Shown here: positions 47,161 through 53,692 of the stretch, piece by piece | Layout of the letters: the number at the start of each line of letters is the position of its first letter | How positions within the stretch are numbered: the first letter of the stretch is position 1 | Assembly: GCA_022824925.1 (NCBI GenBank) | Contig: JAJDYW010000043.1 | Span: 62,001-126,000, forward strand | Length of the DNA: 64,000 nucleotides | Reading direction: 5' to 3' | DNA from: Dehalococcoidia bacterium | GTDB lineage: Bacteria; Chloroflexota; Dehalococcoidia; Tepidiformales; Tepidiformaceae | The notes under the pieces: model-generated | Told to the model about the DNA's origin: nothing | The model's input: only the letters and a program-made list of their open reading frames with translations | Databases searched by the model: none | Made by a program: the position numbers and the translations under genes

Positions 47161-47431
47161 CTAGTCCTTTCCCTGCGACGGTGTAACTCCCGCCAATGCC
47201 AGGAATTCCCTCATCGCTGCAACCGCGCCCTTGCTGGTCACCGGTCGTGGGTGAGGCCTGTGGAACACTGCCCGTTTGCCCTTCAGTGTGATCCGCACAC
47301 GCGAACCTGCTCACTCATCCAGGTCGGCGCCACAGGCCAGCAGGAGGGACTCAATATCTGCCCAGAGCAGGCCTCCGGGAACCGGGCGCCGGAAGATGGC
47401 CTCCCAACGTCCTGCGGTGCCGCCGCCTCAC
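47161..47431 (-). pseudogene. hicA: HicA toxin gene broken by a frameshift and a nonsense codon
   Basis: From GTG 47431 the frame gives VRRRHRRTL, then an extra G near 47403 shifts it. The family sequence continues in another frame (EAIFRRPVPGGLLWADIESL, LLACGADLDE), meets TGA at 47311-47313, and goes on AGSRVRITLKGKRAVFHRPH, PRPVTSKGAVAAMREFLALA to TAG 47161. The HicA type is the F-H-R-P-H-P kind. Two independent lesions make it a pseudogene. A sequencing slip could explain the first but not the second. Confidence 0.78.
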
Positions 47432-47436
47432 GTCAC

Positions 47437-47475
47437 AATGCTAGCAGAATATGCTAGCTACTGCCAAACGCTAGC
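47437..47475 (-). promoter_or_regulatory. Likely hicAB promoter/operator
   Basis: Two GCTAGC palindromes flank AGAATAT (TGCTAGCAGAATATGCTAGC on the plus strand) just upstream of the hicA remnant, and a further GCTAG follows. The region is AT-rich for this DNA and has a TATTCT -10-like hexamer on the minus strand. It is a probable site for the HicB ribbon-helix-helix domain. Confidence 0.45.
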
Positions 47476-48757
47476 CCCCGACCAGCACCGCCAGCGCCGC
47501 CCGCACCACCTCCGCGCTCGTCCCGATCGCGAAGAACACCGTCCGGCCCAGGGGATCCACGCGGCCAACGACGAACCCATCGTCTCGCGTGACGAGCGGG
47601 TAGGGCAGGTCAGCGATGCTCGTTGCCCGCACGAGCGCTAACCGGTGAGCGTAGTCGAACTGCAGCGCGTCCCGCTCGGTGTCGAACCGCACGACGACCA
47701 CCAGTGCCAGTTCCTCCCCGTTCTCGAACAGCCGGTAGGCGTCGCCCCGCCACCCCTCCCCGGCGGCCACCGTCGGGGGATCGCTGCCGTCGGTCCAGGG
47801 GTAGCCGCCGGCCTTTCCGAGCAGGTAGTTCACGAGGTGGAACTCCCCGAGAACCCCCGACTCCACCTCCGTCCAGTCCGAACCGAGGCCCAGGGCCACC
47901 CCTTCCGCCGGTAACAGGTGGCCCACCGACTCCGGAAGCCAGCCGGACCCAAGCAGGTTCGGATGCAGGATGTGCGCCGTCGATGGCGGTGGGACCTCGA
48001 AGAGCGTATTGAGCGCCTCCCACCCGTCGCGGCCGACCAGGGTCTGCATCGCAACCGCGCCGCTGATGTACGGGAACCAGAACGTCCGCTCGATCTGGGG
48101 GTCGAGCTCGTCCTGGGCTACGTTCGCGAGCATCAGGACCGCGCCGCCTGCGCCCCCGGCCGGGCGCAGGGAAACTCCCCCGTCCCACAGCAACGTGCTG
48201 AGCATGGCGTCACCCTCGATCACGCTCGTCCACGCGAGGCCCGCATCGATCGTGGGTGCGATGCGGCCGGCGCTCCGGAGCAGGCCGAAGTGGTGGTCCT
48301 GGATGGCATGGACCATCTCGTGTGCAAGGGTGAACCGCTCGTCGTCGCTCAGCGCTTCGAGGTCAATCTCGGCCTCGTCGGTAACAACCCAGAGGGTCTT
48401 GTCCTCATAGGAGTAGAACCCGGCCGCCCCGCCCGCAATGGACTCCGTGACGTCCCAGTAGGTCTCATCCCGATCGAGGTAGCCGAGCATCTGGTAGAGC
48501 GCCCCGCCTGCCTGCAGCGCCTCCTGCGTCTCCTCGTCGATGAGCCCCGTATACACCTCGACCGCGTCCGCCGGAGCCACCGCCTCAACGCGGAAATCGG
48601 TTGGCGCGTCCAGCCCTCGCAAGGTGGCCACCTCCTCGAGCATCTCGAGAATGGCGTCTGAAGGGGCTGCGGCCTTGTCCGTCGGCTCGCTGCCACTACA
48701 TGCCGCGAACGCCACCAGCGCAAGGATCGGTGGCAGCAGCGCGCGGGCGAACGTCAC
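47471..48757 (-). CDS. Lipoprotein zincin metallopeptidase-like protein
   Basis: The 428-residue protein starts at GTG 48757 with a lipoprotein signal (LLPPILALVAFAACSGS). The zinc motif is FTLAHEMVHAIQDHHFGL (H-E-x-x-H), and DAGLAWTSVIEGDAM may give the third ligand Glu. Much of the C-terminal half matches the neighbour at 48770: VLGEFHLVNYLLG, YRLFENGEE, and the end IGTSAEVVRAALAVLVGG. They are tandem duplicates. They probably act on proteins outside the cytoplasm; substrate unknown. Confidence 0.8.
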   Translation of the reverse strand: MTFARALLPPILALVAFAACSGSEPTDKAAAPSDAILEMLEEVATLRGLDAPTDFRVEAVAPADAVEVYTGLIDEETQEALQAGGALYQMLGYLDRDETYWDVTESIAGGAAGFYSYEDKTLWVVTDEAEIDLEALSDDERFTLAHEMVHAIQDHHFGLLRSAGRIAPTIDAGLAWTSVIEGDAMLSTLLWDGGVSLRPAGGAGGAVLMLANVAQDELDPQIERTFWFPYISGAVAMQTLVGRDGWEALNTLFEVPPPSTAHILHPNLLGSGWLPESVGHLLPAEGVALGLGSDWTEVESGVLGEFHLVNYLLGKAGGYPWTDGSDPPTVAAGEGWRGDAYRLFENGEELALVVVVRFDTERDALQFDYAHRLALVRATSIADLPYPLVTRDDGFVVGRVDPLGRTVFFAIGTSAEVVRAALAVLVGG

Positions 48758-48769
48758 GGTATCAGCAGT

Positions 48770-50260
48770 CTAGCCCCCGAGCAGCACCGCCAGCGCCGCC
48801 CGCACCACCTCCGCGCTCGTCCCGATCGCAAAGATCACGTCCCGCCCCACCGGTTCCACCAGCCCCACGACGTTGCCGTCGGACCGCGTCGCGAGCGTCA
48901 GGCCGCCGTCCTCGACCACGTCCGCCCGCCGCGTCGCCACCGACCGGTGCGTCTGCGCGAACTGCCCCGCCTCGCCGTCGTCGACGAAGCGCACCCGCGC
49001 CAGTAGCACGCGCTCATCGCCGTTCTCGAACAGGGTGTAGCGGTCGCCCACCCAGCCACCGGCAGCGTCGACTGCCCGCCGGTTCAATGGGGCGTACAGC
49101 CAGCCCCCCGAGAACGGGGCGCGCCCGATGAGGTAGTTAATCAGGTGGAACTCCCCCAGCGTCCCCGACGACTGCTCCCGCCACCCTTGCCCGAGGCTCG
49201 CGCGCACCTGGTCCGCCGGCAGCGACGCCTCCGCGAGCGTCTCCGGCGCCCACCCCGTCGACATCAGCTCCGGGTGAAGGATGAGCGTGCTTGCCGGTGG
49301 CGGCTCCCGCAGGAGGGCGTTCAGCCCTTCCGTGCCCTCGTCCTGCAGCACCCCCCGCGCCCAGGTCGCCCCTGTCGTATAGGGCAGGTAGAGCTCCCGC
49401 AGGATGGCCGGCGGGATGCGCGGGAGCTGGTGGGCGACCCCCAGGAAGTGCACGCCCCCCGCCGCGGGCAGGGTCAACCCCCGCCTGGAATGCAGGTCCG
49501 TGTGGATCACGGCGTCCCCCTCCACCACCGATACGAACGCAAGCTCCGCATCAAGGCTGTGCTTCACCGCTTCGAAGGTCGCGTTGAGGTCGAAGTGGTA
49601 GTCCTGGAGGGCGTGGATGATCTCGTGCACGAGCGTGTCCCGCTGGGACGGCGTGAGCGCTTCCAGGCCCACGCCCTCCTCCTCGGTGACCACCCACAGG
49701 GTCTTGTGTTCGCTCGAGTAGAACCCCAGCACGAGGTCCAGGAACGACGTCTGGATGTCCCAGAGGTCCTCGTCCTCGTCCAGGTAGCCGAGCAGCCGGT
49801 AGAGCACGGTGGTCTCGTCCATCCGCTGCCGCTCCGCCTCCGAGACCAGCTCCAGGTACGTGTCGTACAGGTTCGCGCGGGCGACCGTCAGGGCGCGCAT
49901 GGTCTCGGGCGCTTCCAGCTCCCGAACCTCCGCCACCTCCTCCAGGATCTCCCGCACCGACGCCGGCAGCGGGGGCGTGTCCTCCCCGCCCGCACTCTCC
50001 TCCGCCCGGGGCGTGGTCGTCTCGGGTGGAGCCGCCGCCTCCGGCGTTCCCGTCGGGGAAGGCGTGGAGGCTTCGGTCGCAGTCGGCTCGGCTGTTGCCG
50101 TCGCCGTCGCAACCGCCTCGCCGGTCTCGGCCGGAGCCGGAGTCGTGGCGCCCGCCGGTGCAGCCGTTGGCGCCGGTGATGGCGGGCTATCGCCCCCGCA
50201 GGCCACGACGGCCGGGGCAAGGGCAAGCACTGCGAGGAGGGCTGCGATCGTGCGCCTCAT
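48770..50260 (-). CDS. Lipoprotein zincin metallopeptidase-like protein, tandem paralogue
   Basis: The 496-residue protein has a lipoprotein signal (LLAVLALAPAVVACGGDS), a long Thr/Pro/Ala/Glu linker (about 25-95), and a zincin domain with DTLVHEIIHALQDYHFDL and SVVEGDAVIHTDL. The C-terminal end IGTSAEVVRAALAVLLGG is almost identical to that of 47471-48757. It is the upstream copy and longer because of the linker. The ATG at 50260 opens the signal peptide directly. Confidence 0.82.
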   Translation of the reverse strand: MRRTIAALLAVLALAPAVVACGGDSPPSPAPTAAPAGATTPAPAETGEAVATATATAEPTATEASTPSPTGTPEAAAPPETTTPRAEESAGGEDTPPLPASVREILEEVAEVRELEAPETMRALTVARANLYDTYLELVSEAERQRMDETTVLYRLLGYLDEDEDLWDIQTSFLDLVLGFYSSEHKTLWVVTEEEGVGLEALTPSQRDTLVHEIIHALQDYHFDLNATFEAVKHSLDAELAFVSVVEGDAVIHTDLHSRRGLTLPAAGGVHFLGVAHQLPRIPPAILRELYLPYTTGATWARGVLQDEGTEGLNALLREPPPASTLILHPELMSTGWAPETLAEASLPADQVRASLGQGWREQSSGTLGEFHLINYLIGRAPFSGGWLYAPLNRRAVDAAGGWVGDRYTLFENGDERVLLARVRFVDDGEAGQFAQTHRSVATRRADVVEDGGLTLATRSDGNVVGLVEPVGRDVIFAIGTSAEVVRAALAVLLGG

Positions 50261-50422
50261 GGGTGATACCCATCTTGCCCGCCGCCCCACCCGCCCGCCA
50301 GACCCGGCCACTCGCCTTCTTAACCCTTGCCCGTCCCCGCCGCCGTCGCGCATCCCTCCGCACGGTCCCGGCCGCCCCGAATCTTGCCCATCGCCCGCCG
50401 CCTGCGATAGATTGACGACGGC

Positions 50423-50499
50423 GGCGCATTCGTCTAGCGGCCTAGGACACCGCCCTCTCAAGGCGGAGATCAGGGGTTCGAATCCCCTATGCGCTACCA
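50423..50499 (+). tRNA. tRNA-Glu (anticodon CTC)
   Basis: A 77-nt cloverleaf includes an encoded CCA: acceptor GGCGCAT/ATGCGCT, D-arm GTCTAGCGGCCTAGGAC, anticodon stem CCGCC/GGCGG with loop CTCTCAA (anticodon CTC) and T-arm GGGGTTCGAATCCCC. The rest of the gap 50261-50609 shows no gene. Confidence 0.95.
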
Positions 50500-50609
50500 C
50501 CCTCCTCAAGACATACCGTGCTACCTTGCTAGTCCATGAGTGACAGGGAGTTGGACCCCTGCGAAATTCCGTAAGTGAAACTGCGCCGTTTGTAGCCACC
50601 GCCACTTCC

Positions 50610-50903
50610 GTGGTGAAGCACCTTATCTTTGGGTTCCTCTACGTCGGAGCCTTGGCGCTGGCGGCGTATCCTGCAGCAGCAGGGTCCCACTACATCTACC
50701 ATTATGGGAATGTAGGGTGGAATTGGGGCATCGCCTTCTTCATCGGACCTTTCGCCCTCTTCTTTGCGAGCGTCAGCATCGTGTACGTCGCATGGATCAC
50801 CAGGAAGAGTTGGCGTCTGGGAGTCAGCTTCGCGCTTGGCCCCGTCGCCATTGGGGCTCTCCTCTTCGTGTGGTTCCTTGCGCTTGTGGCGATGAGTAGC
50901 TAG
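50610..50903 (+). CDS. Small membrane protein of unknown function
   Basis: The 97-residue product starts at GTG 50610 and has three hydrophobic segments (about 4-23 LIFGFLYVGALALAAYPAAA, 37-62 containing FFIGPFALFFASVSIVYVAW, and 70-95 SFALGPVAIGALLFVWFLAL). Base composition is lower in GC than its neighbours. No family is recognised. The spacer 50904-51059 after it is empty. Confidence 0.55.
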   Translation: MVKHLIFGFLYVGALALAAYPAAAGSHYIYHYGNVGWNWGIAFFIGPFALFFASVSIVYVAWITRKSWRLGVSFALGPVAIGALLFVWFLALVAMSS

Positions 50904-51059
50904 GTCGGCGTCGCGCTCTGGCTCCACCCCAGGTTGTTGCGGGCGGGGTTGGATGTGGGGAACTTCCCACCATCTGCTTGTCGTGAATTGGGGCAAGGGC
51001 ACCAGGGGGGAGATGCTCGGACGTCGGCGGCGCCAGCGTCGGGTGAGCACGCTGACGAA

Positions 51060-51129
51060 GTTACAGGGCGTCACAAATTGCCCGGCAATCTGTCACGTGG
51101 TGGTTACACGCGCCGCTGTAGGATTGCGG
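51060..51129 (+). promoter_or_regulatory. Promoter of the RND exporter with phased GTTAC/GTCAC boxes
   Basis: Boxes GTTAC, GTCAC, GTCAC and GTTAC start at 51060, 51070, 51092 and 51103 (spacing 10, 22, 11). The last is in GGTTACA-N4-CCGCTGTAGGATTGCGG (51102-51129), where TAGGAT is a -10 hexamer 10 bases after the box. The same 28-bp element, 24 of 28 identical, lies at 62147-62174. The layout is that of a promoter activated by an OmpR/PhoB-type winged-helix protein. The -10 is only 10 bases before the ATG, so the mRNA may be leaderless. Confidence 0.65.
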
Positions 51130-51133
51130 CGGA

Positions 51134-53626
51134 ATGTTGAACTTCATGGGCAGGCTGGTCACGGCCCACCCGTACGTGACGGTGGGCGCGCTCATCGCCA
51201 TCACTATCGTGCTCGGAGCAGGCGCGACGCTGCGCGCCGACCTCGACGAGACGGACGGGTACTTTCCCCGCGACAGCGCCGTAGCCAGGGCCCTGGATGA
51301 GATCGACGAGCTCTTTGGGGAGTCCGGCGAGATCAGCTTGATCACCCTGCTCTTCCGTGGCGAGGCCCTGACCCCCGAGGGGCTCTCGCAGATGGCCGGA
51401 GTCGTCGATGAGATCGCGAGTGACCCCGAAGTTGCACCGCTCCTGGCGCCAATCCATCCGGTTGCGGCGCCCTCGCTCTACATTGGCGCCGCGCTCCAGG
51501 TGGACAGCTTCGAGTCGCTTCCGCAGGCACAGATAGACGCCGTACGCGGCGTCCCGGACATCCAGCGCGCTCTCACCGCGCTGACCGGAACCGACTCCGA
51601 CGGCACGTCGGTGGCGATCGCCACGATCCGCCTCCAGGACACCGGTGACGGGCGCGTCCAGGACGTGGAACGCAAGGTCTACGACCTTGCGGCCGGGGCT
51701 GAAGGCCCCCTGCGCGTGAGCAGCGTATCGAAGGCGGTAATCGAGGACGAGTACCAGCGCTCGTACCGGGAGGACATCACCCCGCTGATTGGCGCCGCCT
51801 TCCTGCTGATCGCGGCCCTGATATTCCTCTTGCTGCGGTCGCCATCCGACCTGCTGCTCTCACTGGCGGGCCTGCTGATGGCCATTGTCTGGATTGTCGG
51901 CTCGGAGGGGTGGTTGGGACCGAACGGGCTGGGCCTCCTGGGCCGACCGAGCGGGATATCGGTGATTATCCCCATCATCATCATCAGTCTCACAGTCGAC
52001 TACGCCATCCAGGTGGCGTTGCACTACCGCGAGGCGAGGGCCAACCAGACGCCGGTGCTGACCGCCTGCCAGACGGGGCTGCGCACGGTCACCGTCCCCG
52101 TCGCCCTGGCGGCCGTTACCACGATCGCCAGCTTCGTGGTTGGGCTGTTCTCTCCCATTCCTGCGATCGGCGACTTCGGCGTCGTAGCCGGGCTGGGCGT
52201 CGGGATGAGCATGATCGTGATGCTGACGCTCCTGCCGGCCGGCCGCCTCATCATCGACCGGCGGCGCGAGTCGCGCGGCAAGCTGCCTCCGCCCCGGTCG
52301 GTCTCCAGGGGGTTGCCCGGTGTCGAGCGGTTCGCGGAATTGCTGGGGAGAAGTGTCGCTCGCAAGCCCGCGATCTATCTCGTCTTCGTCCTCCTGGTGT
52401 CCGTCGGACTCGGGATTGCCTCCACGCGCATCGAATCCAGGTTCAGCGTGCTGGACATTCTTCCCAGGGGCGGGAGTGTCACGAATGACCTCGAAACGCT
52501 CAATGCCGCGGTCGGCGGTTCACCGGAAATCGCCAACATGCTCCTGCATGCGGAGGCCACAGACACCCGCACCCTTGTGAGCCTCGATCAGCTGACGACT
52601 GGCTTCGCGGACGAACGACAGCGCCCGCAGGCAGCGGCGGGACCGATTCTGGCCTCCTTCCAGCTGCTGGCGCAGGACTGGACGGATGACTCCGGCGAGC
52701 CCGGCGACAACTACGACCCGGAGCTCGCCGCGCTCTTCGAGGAGGCCACCGCGGGGGTGCGGTTCGATCCGGCGTTGGTGCAGGAGTTCCTGGATAAGCT
52801 CGAGGCGCGGGAGCCTGCCGTCTCGCGCTTGCTCGTGAACGATCCCGACGGCATCGATGCGATCCTGCTCCAGTTTCCCACCTTCACCAACGACCCGGAG
52901 GCGACGAAGGTCCTACAGGAGGAAGTCGAGGGAATCTGGTTTGGCGATGACGACGCCATCACGGTGACGTCGGAGAGCGTGACGTCGGTGACGTTGACGG
53001 AAGAAATGACGAGCAGCCAGACGCAGGCGATCATGACGGCGGTCGGCGCGGCGCTCGCCATCCTGTTCGTCTTCTACTGGATAACCCTTCGTCAGCCGCT
53101 GCTGGCCTTCATCGCGATCGGGCCGATCATTCTGGTGCTGTTCTGGATTATCGGAACGATGGCCCTGTTGGAAATTCCCTACACCCTCGTCACCGCCACC
53201 ATCACCGCGCTATCGGTCGGGATCGGCGTGGATTACACGATCCACATCATCCACAGGTACCGGGAGGAGTACGCACGTATCCGCGATCCCGAGATCTCGG
53301 CCGTCTACACCCTGCGGACGACCGGCTCCGCCCTTCTGGGTTCTGCCCTGACGACGGGCCTGGGGATCGGCATGTTGATCCTCTCGCCCGTGCCTGCGCT
53401 GCAGCAGTTCGGCATCACGGCGGTGATTGCGATCGGCTATTCGCTGATCGCCGCGGTCCTGCTGGTGCCCCCCGCCATGACGCTCTGGGGCGCGTACCAG
53501 GACATGCGGCTGCGTTCGGCGGCGCAGGACTGGTCCCGTGATCTCCTCGATCTCGACGAAGCCATCGAAGCGATCCACCGGCGCCACGAGGAGCAAGAGG
53601 GGGCGTCGTCCGGCCATGCCCCTTAA
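51134..53626 (+). CDS. RND/MMPL-family lipid exporter (HpnN/BstA-like)
   Basis: The 830-residue protein has the two-fold RND layout: helix 1 (~12-30), a large periplasmic loop, six clustered helices (~215-395; SVIIPIIIISLTVDYAIQVA carrying the conserved D-Y), helix 7 (~430), a second loop, and six more helices (~645-800; TALSVGIGVDYTIHIIHRYR). G-x-D-Y-x-I/h in both halves is the MMPL/HpnN trait. Such proteins move hopanoids or, as BstA, sterols. Next to cyclase, epoxidase and P450 genes it likely exports the triterpenoid made by this locus. It has its own boxed promoter. Confidence 0.88.
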   Translation: MLNFMGRLVTAHPYVTVGALIAITIVLGAGATLRADLDETDGYFPRDSAVARALDEIDELFGESGEISLITLLFRGEALTPEGLSQMAGVVDEIASDPEVAPLLAPIHPVAAPSLYIGAALQVDSFESLPQAQIDAVRGVPDIQRALTALTGTDSDGTSVAIATIRLQDTGDGRVQDVERKVYDLAAGAEGPLRVSSVSKAVIEDEYQRSYREDITPLIGAAFLLIAALIFLLLRSPSDLLLSLAGLLMAIVWIVGSEGWLGPNGLGLLGRPSGISVIIPIIIISLTVDYAIQVALHYREARANQTPVLTACQTGLRTVTVPVALAAVTTIASFVVGLFSPIPAIGDFGVVAGLGVGMSMIVMLTLLPAGRLIIDRRRESRGKLPPPRSVSRGLPGVERFAELLGRSVARKPAIYLVFVLLVSVGLGIASTRIESRFSVLDILPRGGSVTNDLETLNAAVGGSPEIANMLLHAEATDTRTLVSLDQLTTGFADERQRPQAAAGPILASFQLLAQDWTDDSGEPGDNYDPELAALFEEATAGVRFDPALVQEFLDKLEAREPAVSRLLVNDPDGIDAILLQFPTFTNDPEATKVLQEEVEGIWFGDDDAITVTSESVTSVTLTEEMTSSQTQAIMTAVGAALAILFVFYWITLRQPLLAFIAIGPIILVLFWIIGTMALLEIPYTLVTATITALSVGIGVDYTIHIIHRYREEYARIRDPEISAVYTLRTTGSALLGSALTTGLGIGMLILSPVPALQQFGITAVIAIGYSLIAAVLLVPPAMTLWGAYQDMRLRSAAQDWSRDLLDLDEAIEAIHRRHEEQEGASSGHAP

Positions 53627-53692
53627 AGTTGAGCAGTTGGCCGTCTCTCCCCACCGGGCATCGACTTCACCTCGTCCAAGGAGTTGCCTCAC

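Noticed and set aside
47311..47313. In-frame TGA in hicA as a second selenocysteine codon
   Set aside because: The family has no Cys there, no hairpin follows, and the gene also has a frameshift; decay is the simpler reading.
50904..51059. Small frames in the spacer after the membrane protein
   Set aside because: None has a ribosome site, family motif or coding-like composition; I see nothing there before the boxed promoter.
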